DNA of 61,294 nt from Verrucomicrobiales bacterium (GCA_016795425.1 JAEUHG010000144.1:1-61294), one strand, 5' to 3'. Counted from the first letter of the stretch, positions 1 to 8,736 are shown. The notes: generated by a model not told the origin, from the letters alone. A program made the numbers and translations.

Positions 1-108
1 CAAGTTCAGCCCGACGCATTCGAGAAGTGGCGCGGTCGGGGAACTCTTCCCGTAGGAACCAACACTGATGACTACCTGCGGCTGATTCGAGATGGTGACC
101 GCCGTTGA
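1..108 (+). CDS. AbrB/MazE-type antitoxin, C-terminal end (partial)
   Basis: Reading from base 1, the frame gives 35 residues and stops at TGA 106-108. The gene begins outside the window. The tail reads KWRGRGTLPVG then TDDYLRLIRDGDR, which is the usual C-terminus of AbrB/SpoVT-like antitoxins paired with VapC toxins. The DNA-binding swapped-hairpin part lies upstream. It overlaps the following PIN-domain gene by 17 bases, typical of translationally coupled VapBC operons. In such pairs the antitoxin neutralises the toxin and represses the shared promoter. Confidence 0.75.
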   Translation, partial: QVQPDAFEKWRGRGTLPVGTNTDDYLRLIRDGDRR

Positions 109-502
109 CACATCCGTTCTGCTGGACGTGTTGTTGGATGACCCGCAGCACTCCGGACCTTCCATCGCTGCCCTGCGCCAAGCCGCAAACGAGGGATCCC
201 TTATCATTTGCGAGACGGCGTTGGCAGAAATTGTGCCGACCCTCTCATCGGCCGAGGTGCCGCAATTCCTGGCCGACTGGAACCTCACGTTCGTCTCTTC
301 GTCTCAGTCGAGTGCTCTGCTGGCTGGAGAGATGTTTCGACTTTATCTAAACCGGGGCGGCAAGCGTGGCCGAGTGGTCTCGGATTTCCTCATCGCTGCG
401 CACGCCCAACACCACGCTGAACGCCTGCTTGCCCGCGATCGGGGATACTACCGCGATTACTTTAAGGCGCTCCAGCTTTGGGATCCCACTTCGGGTTCGT
501 AA
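92..502 (+). CDS. vapC: VapC-type PIN-domain toxin ribonuclease
   Basis: This 136-residue protein has the size and acidic residues of a PIN-domain ribonuclease. D6 lies in the opening AVDTSVLLDV, E46 in ALAEIVP, D98 in SDFLIAAHA and D116 near the end. PIN toxins cleave RNA, often tRNA or rRNA, and are held inactive by their antitoxin. The ATG at 92 lies inside the end of the antitoxin gene, so the pair is read as a type II toxin-antitoxin operon. The C-terminus is complete and all expected acidic positions are present, so the toxin is probably intact. Confidence 0.85.
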   Translation: MVTAVDTSVLLDVLLDDPQHSGPSIAALRQAANEGSLIICETALAEIVPTLSSAEVPQFLADWNLTFVSSSQSSALLAGEMFRLYLNRGGKRGRVVSDFLIAAHAQHHAERLLARDRGYYRDYFKALQLWDPTSGS

Positions 503-793
503 TGCAGTGTTTCCGTCGAATGGCGGCGGCTGACGGTTCGGATATGGGGCACCGCGATCGTAGGGATTGGCATCTTGGCTGCGCTCAGCGCCGTCATCAG
601 TATCTTTCGAGACCACCGATGATCCCGTGAGCCTTCTTCCGTCTGGTCGGAGGCGTGTTTCGTCCCAGTTCATTTGCCTCAACCTCCGGTGCCCATGAAT
701 TTACCGGCATGGAGTTGCGCCGCGGGTTGTCGAATCACTCGGTTCGGTCGAGATTGTGGAATGGCCCATGCCGCTCCAAAGCGGGACGTTCAA

Positions 794-3652
794 ATGAAAC
801 GGATCTTCGTCGCGGTATTCCTTAGTCTCCTTCTCCCGCATAGCGGTGTTCCTGCCGCCACGGGCGTCGTGGAGGCTTGGGTCAGGCAATACAACAGTTC
901 GGCCCGCCATGCCGACGACTGGACTCAATTCTCGGTGTGGGACTCTCACGGGGACGCGTTTTCGGTGGGCTGGACCATGAGCAACAGCGGCCAAAGGGGA
1001 TTGTTGGTTTTGAAGTACCGAGGCTCGGACGGGCGGTTGTTGTGGGAAGCCAATACCGACACGGTCTACGGTCAGAATTTCACGGCGATCGGAGCTGCCA
1101 TCGATTCTGAGGACCATTTGGTGGTTGCGGGGAACTACTCGGACTCATCGGGCGAAATGCGTCGAAGCCATGTCTTCGTCATGAAATATTCCGGGGCGGA
1201 TGGAACGCGACTCTGGGGAGGAAAGTATTCGGATCCTGCGATGGAGAGAAACAAAGCTGAAGGGCTTGCCTTGGATTCGGAGGGTAACGTGGTTGTGGTT
1301 GGGTACGCGGGCTCATCGAGCCAAGACCGATGGCCCATCCACACCATGAAGTTCTCGGGAGTCGATGGACACATGCTTTGGGATCAATGGAGCACCGCGG
1401 GTGGCTTGGCTCTTCCGCAGCGCCTTCGCAGAGTCGCTGTCGATTCAAAGGGGCACGTGGTGATCGGATTCACGATGGGCGTTGATTGGGAGGAAAATGC
1501 CCCGGACATTTACATCGCCAAGCTTTCCAGGGACGACGGGAGCATATTTTGGGAACGCCGCATCGATGGTCCAGCGCATGGATTTGACAGTCTGGAAGGA
1601 ATGGCGGTGGACGTGAACGACGACCCGGTAATCATCGGCACCTCCGCCAGCCTGACGGGCGTCGGGGACACCGGGTATATCGCCAAGTTCAACGGTGATG
1701 ACGGGCAACTGCTCTGGGAGCGTCGTGACGGCGGGCCAGGCGCTGGATTCCACAAGAGCTTCGCGCTCGTACCGGATGGCGCCGGAGACATCGTAGCCGC
1801 GGGAAATGCTTTCAAGAATGCAATAATGGTAAATCCCTATGCATTCTATACTGTGAAATACTCGGGTGTCGACGGCACCCTTCTGTGGGAGGACCTCTAC
1901 GACCGTGCGGGCGATTTCAACACTTGCGATGCTCTTGCAGTCGGTATCGATGGGGACGCCGTCGTGACCGGTAGTTCAGACGGAGTTTTTGGACTGAGGC
2001 AATTTGTTCTTCTGAAATACTCGGGAACCTCTGGCCAAAGTAAGTGGCAGTACGTGGTGGAGTTGGCCGATGGCCTTTCGCCGGGCCTTGCGATCGGACC
2101 CCAAGGCGACATTCTGGTCTCGGGTGCGGAGGCCAGGGGCGACGCCCACGTGGCCGTGTTCTCCGGGTCCACAGGATCCCGACTATGGGAGCAACGGTAC
2201 GACGGACCAGCGGCGGGAGTCGACCGCCCGGTGGCCGTGGCCTTCGCTCCCGACGGCAATGTGGTCGTGACCGGTTCGTTATCCGATGGTGATGATCGGG
2301 ATATCTATTGCGCCAAATACTCGGTGATGAACGGATCGCTGGTGTGGGAAGAGCGGTACGACGGTCCGAGGCACACCAATGACGAGCCGACGGCGATGGT
2401 GATCAACAAAGCGGGAGATCTCTTCATTGTCGGCATCTCCGAGGATCAGTGTTTTGTCGACAAGTGGGCGGGATCCGACGGACACGTCATCTGGGGAACC
2501 AGGATCATCGAAGACGGCGCCCAGTTATCGATGGGATATGCCTTGTCTTTGGATCCTGCAGGAAACGTCATCGTCTGCGGGTACCAACTAAAATCTCCCA
2601 TGTCTGGCATACTGATGGCCAAGCTTTCTTCCGACGATGGACGAGTCATTTGGCGCGGAATTGACTACGGACCTGGACAAGCAGGAGCTTCTTTTGGTGG
2701 ATTGGTGACGGTTTCCGAAGGAAACGTTGTGGTGGCTGGGAGTGCAAAGAGCCCGGGCAATCCGGGCGAAGCCTACATGGCGATGTACGCAGGAGCGGAC
2801 GGGAGGCTGATATGGCGGCAGTCATTCGCCACCGAGGTATCCGAAGGGGAAGTCTTCGGGGGAAGCAGGTTTCTTGGCGTTACTGTGGCAAGCGATGGAA
2901 ATCTATTCGCCACAGGCTGGATTCTTTATGGTCAAAGCCGAAATGGTGTGACAATCAAATTCCGCGCCACCGATGGATCTCTGCTCTGGCACCGCATCTT
3001 CTCCAGCGCGGAAGGCGGCGAAGAGGAAGGACTTGCTGTTAAATCAGATGACTACGGTAATGCGATTGTGTTGGGCAGTTCGAGGATCAACCAGGATCCC
3101 ACCAAGACAGTACTGATTCATTACTCCGGCGAGAACGGAAGAACTCTCTGGCAAAACGTTTTGGATCCTTCAGAGTCCACGGGAGGCTTAATGGAAATGC
3201 AGCTCGACGGAAGGGGAGGCGTGATCATTACCGGAACTCGATCAAGCGGGATCGTTAGTTCCTTGATTACAGAAAATCACTCACTGAGTACGGGTGAATT
3301 GAATTTGAGGACACCTCCCAAGGCTGGACTGATTGGGCGCTCCTTGGCAATCGATGGGCATGGTGCCATTGCCATCCTTGCCGAGGGGGACATGACCGTG
3401 GGCGGGCCCGACTTTGTTACCTTGCTCTATCGGGAGGTTGAAATACCCAGGCTAACGATCCAGCGGAGTGGTGACGATTGGCGAATCGTGGTTGATGGGA
3501 GGAGGCAACAAACCGCGACCGTGCTCCGCTCGGTGGATCTCAAGACTTGGGAAACGATCGGCAGCGTTACGGGAGGGGAGGATGGTCGAAGCGAGTACGT
3601 GGACGCCAATCCGCCTCCGACGCGGGCCTACTACCGAGTGTCGGTACCCTGA
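794..3652 (+). CDS. large secreted SBBP/PQQ-like beta-propeller repeat protein
   Basis: The protein has 952 residues from the ATG at 794, chosen because MKRIFVAVFLSLLL starts a clear signal peptide; the frame is open back to 674. After the signal the sequence repeats a unit of about 50-70 residues. Each carries a KYSG.DG..LW segment followed by a strand such as DSEGNVVVVG, as in SBBP and PQQ-like propeller repeats; more than ten copies are visible. The last 65 or so residues form a different module (SVDLKTWETIG ... YYRVSVP) that recurs on other secreted proteins here. It is likely exported; the ligand and function are unknown. It is flanked by toxin-antitoxin-type genes with no operon partner. 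Confidence 0.8.
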   Translation: MKRIFVAVFLSLLLPHSGVPAATGVVEAWVRQYNSSARHADDWTQFSVWDSHGDAFSVGWTMSNSGQRGLLVLKYRGSDGRLLWEANTDTVYGQNFTAIGAAIDSEDHLVVAGNYSDSSGEMRRSHVFVMKYSGADGTRLWGGKYSDPAMERNKAEGLALDSEGNVVVVGYAGSSSQDRWPIHTMKFSGVDGHMLWDQWSTAGGLALPQRLRRVAVDSKGHVVIGFTMGVDWEENAPDIYIAKLSRDDGSIFWERRIDGPAHGFDSLEGMAVDVNDDPVIIGTSASLTGVGDTGYIAKFNGDDGQLLWERRDGGPGAGFHKSFALVPDGAGDIVAAGNAFKNAIMVNPYAFYTVKYSGVDGTLLWEDLYDRAGDFNTCDALAVGIDGDAVVTGSSDGVFGLRQFVLLKYSGTSGQSKWQYVVELADGLSPGLAIGPQGDILVSGAEARGDAHVAVFSGSTGSRLWEQRYDGPAAGVDRPVAVAFAPDGNVVVTGSLSDGDDRDIYCAKYSVMNGSLVWEERYDGPRHTNDEPTAMVINKAGDLFIVGISEDQCFVDKWAGSDGHVIWGTRIIEDGAQLSMGYALSLDPAGNVIVCGYQLKSPMSGILMAKLSSDDGRVIWRGIDYGPGQAGASFGGLVTVSEGNVVVAGSAKSPGNPGEAYMAMYAGADGRLIWRQSFATEVSEGEVFGGSRFLGVTVASDGNLFATGWILYGQSRNGVTIKFRATDGSLLWHRIFSSAEGGEEEGLAVKSDDYGNAIVLGSSRINQDPTKTVLIHYSGENGRTLWQNVLDPSESTGGLMEMQLDGRGGVIITGTRSSGIVSSLITENHSLSTGELNLRTPPKAGLIGRSLAIDGHGAIAILAEGDMTVGGPDFVTLLYREVEIPRLTIQRSGDDWRIVVDGRRQQTATVLRSVDLKTWETIGSVTGGEDGRSEYVDANPPPTRAYYRVSVP

Positions 3653-4155
3653 GGTCACGAACTCGGATTCTTGCTGTACTACAATTGCGAGTGGATGTCG
3701 GTGGGGGGCGGTTGAATGGAACCGAATTGGACACGTCGACCGACAAGGTGGGCAAGCCATTGCCGAAGCCGCTCAGCTTGTGGGCTGCGACCTGATCGTT
3801 TGGCTCCAGAACGAGGAATCCGAAGGGAACTTGGGACCGCCCATCTCTAGAATTCGAGGAAGGCTCACATTTACTAGTGCGGGGCCGATTTCGAGGATCA
3901 CCGTGTTGAGATCGACTTGCTGGTGGTCCGCCGAATGGCACTAGGGACTTCGTCAACATGTTCTCGAGCTGTCGAGGATCTAGACCCGAGGGTGCCCCGG
4001 AGTGGATGGATTTCGTCGGGTCTGTTTAGGTCCGCCGCTGCTGTTGATCGATGGCCACGGTCGATCCAGATCCCGGTCCGTCCGGGCGGGAGAAATGATG
4101 GCTGCTTGAGATCGAGGGCTTTGGCGAAAAGGCCAAGGACGCCATTAAAAGCTAC
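3653..4155. other. intergenic stretch, no gene identified
   Basis: About 500 bases separate the propeller gene from the nucleotidyltransferase. No frame has a convincing start, ribosome site or family match. A plus-strand frame near 3890-3960 (DFEDHRVEIDLLV) looks vaguely protein-like but leads nowhere. The frame of the next gene is open back to about 4101 (EIEGFGEKAKDAIKSYL) without an ATG. Decayed genes are possible. Confidence 0.4.
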
Positions 4156-4707
4156 TTGAGAAGCTGGATTGGAGTGTTTAAAGTAACTTTATGGGCGTCA
4201 TCGACGGCCGAGCTTGTCTGTGGCGGATCCGCATTGATCGCGTTGAACCTCGTCGCGCGAACGACAAAAGATGTCGACGTGCTGGCGATGGTGGAGGCCG
4301 GGAGCCTGCGTTGTGCCCGTCCGCTGCCTGGATGGCTTCAGGAGGATGCCAACGCCGTCCGCTCGGAGCTCAGCCTTCCTGAGAACTGGTTGAATAACGA
4401 GCCAGCTGACGAAAGCCTTTTCCGTCTTGGTCTGCCGGCAGGATTCATGGAGAGGTTGGTGCCCCGAAACTTTGGTCCCCTTCTGCGCGTCAGCTTTATC
4501 AGCCGGTACGATCAGATCCACTTCAAGCTTTACGCCGCCGCAGACCAGGGCGGTAGGCACTTTACGGACCTCGGAAAGCTGTCACCGACGAAGGACGAAC
4601 TGATCGCCGCCGCCCGCTGGACCTTCACCCAGGATGCATCGGACGCTTTTCGGCAAGTCGTTGATGAGGTGTTCCAAGCCTTGGGCCACGGAGGTTTCCA
4701 TGAGTAG
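4156..4707 (+). CDS. DUF6036-like nucleotidyltransferase
   Basis: This 183-residue protein carries the nucleotidyltransferase signature: GGS at residues 23-25, then RTTKDVDVLA with D39 and D41. It resembles DUF6036/AbiEii-type predicted transferases, which are often toxins of toxin-antitoxin or abortive-infection pairs that modify tRNA or proteins. The only start available is TTG at 4156, and the frame remains open upstream to about 4101, so the N-terminus is uncertain and may be damaged. The end overlaps the next gene by eight bases (ATGAGTAG), so the two genes are probably coupled. The partner has a winged helix, as AbiEi antitoxins do, although AbiE normally has the antitoxin first. Target unknown. 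Confidence 0.7.
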   Translation: MRSWIGVFKVTLWASSTAELVCGGSALIALNLVARTTKDVDVLAMVEAGSLRCARPLPGWLQEDANAVRSELSLPENWLNNEPADESLFRLGLPAGFMERLVPRNFGPLLRVSFISRYDQIHFKLYAAADQGGRHFTDLGKLSPTKDELIAAARWTFTQDASDAFRQVVDEVFQALGHGGFHE

Positions 4708-5689
4708 TCCGCGCGCGGATCGCTTCCGAGAGCTCACCTTGAGTTTCCTTTGGCGTCAGTGGACCGCGCTTGGGGTGGCGGGCCACGCCGGCGAGGTCGG
4801 TGACGTGATCCTCGATCCCGAGGCGCTTCTGCTGGCGACCACCCAGCTCGCCCGCGAACCTCGACTCTTCGACGAAGTCCTCGACTGGCTTAACGCCAAC
4901 GGAGCCCTCGTCAACCTCCAGCGGCTTCGGAATCTCGCCACCCGAATCGGCGAAGGAACCATCCTCGAAGCGATGGCGGCGCACCTCGCGAAGCGAACGG
5001 TGCATTCCAAATGGAAGACGCTGTTGCGCGAACCCGGGCCGGTCGAACGGTCGATGCCACTGTTTTCAGGTGTACCGGTTTTCGGCCCACCGGATGAAAG
5101 ATTTGCCAGTCGCGGATGGTTGCGGGGTCAGGTGAATCTCCGGCGTCTGAGCCAACCGCCGGATCCGCATCGGAGTAGCAACCTCTTGATCAAGCTGCGC
5201 GGTTTGTTTGGCATGCAGGCGCGAGCCGAAGTCATGGCGTATTTGCTCGCGTTCGAATCCGGTCATCCACGGGAGATGGCGGAGCGCTTGGGCTATTTTC
5301 CGCGGACACTGCAGACGACGCTGAACGACATGGCTGGCTCGGGGCATGTGATGGCTCGCCGTGAGGGCCACGAGAAGCGATTCTGGATACGGCGTGACGA
5401 TTGGCGGTTCCTTATAACCTGGCCCACGAGCGACTGCCAGGGGTCTGACAGTTTCCCTCGTTGGGTAGACTGGGCCTCCTTCTTCGCCGCGATCGAATCC
5501 TTTTGGCATTTCCTAAACCGTCCAGGTCTCAATGACGCCAGCCCAGCGGTGCAGGCCATCGAATTGCGATCGTGCCTCGAATCGATGAACGCGACCTTTC
5601 TACGCGAGAACATCAATATTCCGTCCGGCGCAACGGGTGCGAAGCTCGTCGAGGAGGTGTTGGAACGCTTCTGCCAATTGCTCGGGTAG
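4700..5689 (+). CDS. winged helix-turn-helix protein, likely partner of the nucleotidyltransferase
   Basis: The protein has 329 residues from the ATG at 4700, chosen over an in-frame ATG at 4634 because it overlaps the preceding stop exactly. The N-terminal 150 residues match no family I recognise. Residues about 165-238 look like a winged helix-turn-helix: a helical stretch (ARAEVMAYLLAF), a recognition-helix-like part (EMAERLGYFPRTLQTTLNDM) and a wing (MARREGHEKRFWI). The C-terminal 90 residues are helical and not recognised. The overlap and shared strand suggest a two-gene operon in which this protein binds DNA and perhaps controls the putative toxin upstream. That role is inferred by analogy with AbiEi. 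Confidence 0.65.
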   Translation: MSSPRADRFRELTLSFLWRQWTALGVAGHAGEVGDVILDPEALLLATTQLAREPRLFDEVLDWLNANGALVNLQRLRNLATRIGEGTILEAMAAHLAKRTVHSKWKTLLREPGPVERSMPLFSGVPVFGPPDERFASRGWLRGQVNLRRLSQPPDPHRSSNLLIKLRGLFGMQARAEVMAYLLAFESGHPREMAERLGYFPRTLQTTLNDMAGSGHVMARREGHEKRFWIRRDDWRFLITWPTSDCQGSDSFPRWVDWASFFAAIESFWHFLNRPGLNDASPAVQAIELRSCLESMNATFLRENINIPSGATGAKLVEEVLERFCQLLG

Positions 5690-5826
5690 GTGTCGCTGCG
5701 TTCCCCGGGCCTGGCCTGTTCCGGGCTTCGGTGGGCTTGCCGGTGAGCCGATGGAGCGGATACCAAAACGGACACCAAAAGGGTTAACCGGGGCTCGTTG
5801 AGGTCGTGAAGGAGTTGGCTTGAACG

Positions 5827-6029
5827 GGTTGAGTATCAACCTTATAAAGAGCTCGGAACCAGTGACTTAAGGCCCGATTCCGTCCCCAGCCACCAGCCTT
5901 CGCTGGCAGGCCAGCGAAGGTTGCGCGCCGTCGTCCCGCGACTTCGGGACGGAGGCGGGCCTTAGCCTAGTCGAGTTGCAGGGGAGGTTCATCCCATCAC
6001 AACGAAGCAAGACAGGCCGGAGGCCTGTC
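5827..6029. repeat. cluster of four perfect hairpins (REP-like)
   Basis: Four perfect inverted repeats lie within 200 bases: 5827-5841 (6-bp stem, 3-nt loop), 5897-5920 (10-bp stem CCTTCGCTGG, 4-nt loop), 5933-5950 (6-bp stem, 6-nt loop) and 6011-6029 (8-bp stem GACAGGCC, 3-nt loop). None is followed by a good T-tract, so simple terminators are unlikely. The density and position next to a GIY-YIG remnant recall dispersed palindromic elements of bacterial genomes. Copy number elsewhere cannot be judged from this window. Confidence 0.6.
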
Positions 6030-6042
6030 GACGTTCCACTAG

Positions 6043-6402
6043 GTCTACACCCTGGAATCGTTGGCGGGGCCCGGAGAACTCTATACCTGCCAGGCTGACG
6101 ACCTCCGCCGCCGCCTCGGCGAGCACAAAGCCGGCACTGTCCCGCAACCGTCGAAGTGGCGTCCGTGGGTCGTCCGTTCGGCGATCGCCTTCCGAGAATT
6201 CGATCGCGCCCTTGCCTTCGAACGCTACCTGAAGTCCGGATCGGGTCGGGCCTTTCTTTCTCCGCCGACACCTGTCAGGGAAAGTATCCCAGGGTCTGCG
6301 GGTCCGGCAATCGCACCCGCCGATGAGGGCTTGCCGCGGGCCTATTTCCGACAGCCTTCCATGGCTCTCTCTTACAAAGGCTGGGAAATGGTCGAACGAT
6401 GA
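6043..6402 (+). pseudogene. decayed GIY-YIG nuclease gene
   Basis: From 6043 the frame reads VYTLESLAGPGELYTC then DDLRRRLGEH, TSKWRPWVV-like and ALAFERYLKSGSGRAF, ending at about 6255. This matches nearly the whole length of small stand-alone GIY-YIG (UvrC-N/YhbQ-like) endonucleases. A TAG at 6040-6042 sits directly before VYTLES, where the family's starting Met would lie a few codons upstream, and no ATG is available. The family's short basic C-terminus is replaced by low-complexity sequence up to TGA 6402. The gene is therefore read as a remnant, although a TTG at 6061 could still start a shortened product. Confidence 0.65.
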
Positions 6403-6553
6403 GACCTGGAGAGCGGTGTGAAGAAATGCCAAGTGCGGCGCCGTGGGACACGTCGCGGTCCGGGAACGGAGGCAAAGGAGAGCGGGCTGTCCCAGCCCGC
6501 AGCAATGAGACCTGGAGAGTGATGAGGAGAAAAGCCAAGTGCGGCGCCGTGGG
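6401..6553. repeat. imperfect direct repeat of about 48 bp
   Basis: Copies lie at 6401-6449 and 6507-6553. Both begin GAGACCTGGAGAG and end CCAAGTGCGGCGCCGTGGG, with differences in the middle. Between them, at 6482-6500, lies a perfect hairpin (8-bp stem GCGGGCTG, 3-nt loop). Together with the hairpins at 5827-6029 they flank the GIY-YIG remnant and look like parts of a dispersed repeat family. Confidence 0.6.
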
Positions 6554-6599
6554 CTGAGTCGTGTCCGATCCCCCTTAAGATCCGTCGCCACTTCCGCGC

Positions 6600-7973
6600 T
6601 CACAAGCGGCGCAGTACCAGCACGAAGTCGCCCGGGATCGGAGCGCTCACCGTTCGCTTGGCTCCTCCGGCGATGGCGGCGGCATTCAATGGCGCCCCCT
6701 GGGCCAGGGGAATCCATTCCACCTTGAAGGTTCCCGCAGCGCTCTCGAGATCGACAGTGACGTCGCCACCGCTTGGGAGGTACACGACGTATTCCTGTCC
6801 GGGGTTGGCGAGGCAATAGCCGGAGGACGCCAAATCCGGGCGCGGAACGAGGGCGGCCATGTTCATTCGCTGCGCCAAGCGCCGAGTTTGGCCCATGGCG
6901 GCGCGTCCGGCTTTCCAGCCTTCGTCGTCCGACAGATTTTCCATCAGGAGCGTGTTGTGGCCGCGAGTGAAACTCTTCCAAACCCACGCCCGTGTGAACC
7001 CGGCATCACGAACGAAGATCTTCCAACCGATGTGGTCGGTGTCGAGGAGGCACACCATTTGCCCGAGCGCCGGCGGTGGATCGGAAGTCCAAGGGTCCTT
7101 GGGTTGATCCCAGCCGGTGGTGGCGAGGGAAGTCCAGTGGGCGCCGCTTTTCAGGCAGGCCTCATTCATGTCGCCGACCGAGGTCATGCCTACGGGATGC
7201 TGCCATGGGAGATCGGCTTCGACGCTTTTGATGAACCGAACCATGGCATGCTGCCAGTCGCGGGTATGCTGGCCGCCTTCGTTGCAGATTTCGAACAGGA
7301 CATTGTCGAGGTCATTGACCGTTTCGACGACTTTACGGGCGTAGGCCTTCTGGATTTCCAGGACTTCGGGAATTTGCAGGGTGTGGATTTCGATGCCCCA
7401 TCCATCGCCATTGGGATCGCCGTCGAGGTCCGAAGTGTTGTTCGACTTGTGGAAGGGATGCTGCTCGAGCGGATGGTCGGCCCGCTTGTTCATGAAGATC
7501 CAATCCTCGAACAGCATGATGGAGACATAGATTCCGCGGTCGCGGGCGGCGATGACGCGGGATCGCAAGCGATCGAAATAGGAGGAGTCAAACGCACGCA
7601 GGTTGAATCGTGGGCGTCCGTCCAGCGCCGATCCGGGGCCCGAGCGGGGCCAGGGTTGGGGGACATGGTTGAAGAGTTCCCAGCGCCACAACCGGATGAA
7701 GTTGTGATGGTTGGTCTGCAGAAGGTTGAGGTAACCCACGTAATCGAAGGGTTGGGCAACCTTCGTGAAGCCGGGCAGGATTCCGTCCTGCAGGGACTGC
7801 CAGGTGTGAGAGCCCGTGAGATAAACCGGATTCCCGCTGGGATCGGCGAAATAGCGGGGATTTGCGAGGCACACACGCAGGGGCCCCATGGGGCGGCCGG
7901 ATTCGGACCGGAGCGCCGGCGAAAGAAAACCCGTCGACACCAGGGCGAGCAGAATCCATCGAGTCGGGTTCAT
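6600..7973 (-). CDS. secreted apiosidase-like glycoside hydrolase with collagen-binding-like C-terminal domain
   Basis: The protein has 457 residues from the ATG at 7973, chosen because MNPTRWILLALVSTGFLSP is a signal peptide. Residues about 35-350 resemble the DUF4038/DUF6298 TIM-barrel group (apiosidase-like): NPRYFADPSGNPVYLTGSHTW near the start, IRLWRWELF, and FEICNEGG, in which E232 is the likely acid/base. The last 90 residues (GQEYVVYLPSGGDVTVDL ... FVLVLRRL) resemble the putative collagen-binding domain found at the end of such enzymes. It probably acts outside the cytoplasm on plant or microbial polysaccharide; the substrate cannot be read from sequence. The frame is open far upstream, but that part looks non-coding. 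Confidence 0.8.
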   Translation of the reverse strand: MNPTRWILLALVSTGFLSPALRSESGRPMGPLRVCLANPRYFADPSGNPVYLTGSHTWQSLQDGILPGFTKVAQPFDYVGYLNLLQTNHHNFIRLWRWELFNHVPQPWPRSGPGSALDGRPRFNLRAFDSSYFDRLRSRVIAARDRGIYVSIMLFEDWIFMNKRADHPLEQHPFHKSNNTSDLDGDPNGDGWGIEIHTLQIPEVLEIQKAYARKVVETVNDLDNVLFEICNEGGQHTRDWQHAMVRFIKSVEADLPWQHPVGMTSVGDMNEACLKSGAHWTSLATTGWDQPKDPWTSDPPPALGQMVCLLDTDHIGWKIFVRDAGFTRAWVWKSFTRGHNTLLMENLSDDEGWKAGRAAMGQTRRLAQRMNMAALVPRPDLASSGYCLANPGQEYVVYLPSGGDVTVDLESAAGTFKVEWIPLAQGAPLNAAAIAGGAKRTVSAPIPGDFVLVLRRL

Positions 7974-8086
7974 GGCTTCGACTTGCAGAAGACCACAAAT
8001 CCCTCGGGAATCGGAATCCGAAAAGCATTCACCGTTGGAGGCGACTCGCCAAGGCTTCCAACGATTTCTCGAATCTTCGCCGACAC
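7970..8086 (-). CDS. possible 38-residue ORF coupled to the glycoside hydrolase
   Basis: A minus-strand frame starting at GTG 8086 encodes 38 residues (ending IPEGFVVFCKSKP). Its TGA overlaps the hydrolase ATG in the form ATGA, as coupled genes do. Codon use looks coding, but there is no family match. A neighbouring frame at 8029-8223 (64 residues) is also open and protein-like, so a single frameshifted gene is possible. Confidence 0.3.
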   Translation of the reverse strand: MSAKIREIVGSLGESPPTVNAFRIPIPEGFVVFCKSKP

Positions 8087-8736
8087 GAGGGCCAGACCTG
8101 GATGCGGTACGCGTGGCCGCAATCGCGGACGCGCTCGACTTGCGATCCGGCCAAATCGACCTCCGCCCAGAGCGGATTCGACTCGGCCAACGGCAAGGTT
8201 GGCGACGGCAGCGGTATCGGCACTGCTTCGGGCGGGGGATCTCCCCTAATCCCCCGTATCCTCGATCAGACTGACGAACGTGGGTTAGGTTTCCGGCCGG
8301 CGTTTCCTGCCGCCGGAACCGCGCCGGCGGTCTGTCGCCCAATACCCCCAGCCAACAGCCGGGAGGCTCCAGTCTTCGCGGCAGGCGACGCCGAACCGCC
8401 CGGCGCATTATGTCGGCCAAGGTTGGAATGTGCTCCACGCCAGTGCGATCCGGAGACCGAAAAACCTTATGATCTCTTGGTGGGCCGCCGCTTCCACGGG
8501 CGCCATGGGATTCGGGAAGGCGCGGGGGTGGGCGGCGACGCGGAAGAATTCGAACGCCACGACCTGAGGCCACTCGATCGGTTCCACCCCCGATGGGCAG
8601 GACTGCCACCATTTCGAACCTGGGGGTGTGCAACGCTGGGTTGTCCTTGAGCATGACGTCTCAGTCCGGACGTTCTTCTCGACCACAGGTCACTGGTTCT
8701 CTCCGCTGGCGTCGGGTAGGTTTGCGGCCAGGGTCG
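7974..8736. other. 760-base region without an intact gene
   Basis: It separates the hydrolase from the divergent methyltransferase. It holds the PIN-domain remnant and the small ORFs described separately, plus an imperfect GC-rich inverted repeat (TTCCGGC at 8291-8297 and GCCGGAA at 8312-8318). The long frames running through it on both strands have no recognisable content and look like GC-driven open frames. Confidence 0.5.
8440..8655 (-). pseudogene. remnant of a VapC-like PIN-domain gene
   Basis: On the minus strand one frame gives NPALHTPRFE near 8640. After a frame change another gives WWQSCPSGVEPIEW, then VVAFEFFRVAAHPRAFPNPM. The second part matches the middle of VapC-type PIN proteins, where a W-P-x-V-x-x-x-F-x-R segment is followed by H-P-R-x-F-x-x-P. 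The N-terminal aspartate region and the C-terminal acidic residues are missing. It is interpreted as a decayed toxin gene. Confidence 0.45.

Noticed and set aside
3880..3960. DFEDHRVEIDLLV segment as part of another nucleotidyltransferase
   Set aside because: Only a dozen residues look suggestive; no GGS motif or start codon accompanies them.
4634..4699. Earlier ATG for the winged-helix gene
   Set aside because: It lies well inside the preceding transferase gene; the ATG at 4700 gives the natural eight-base overlap.
6888..8249. Long plus-strand open frame opposite the glycoside hydrolase
   Set aside because: It mirrors a gene with a signal peptide and family match and has no recognisable motifs of its own; GC-rich DNA keeps such antisense frames open.
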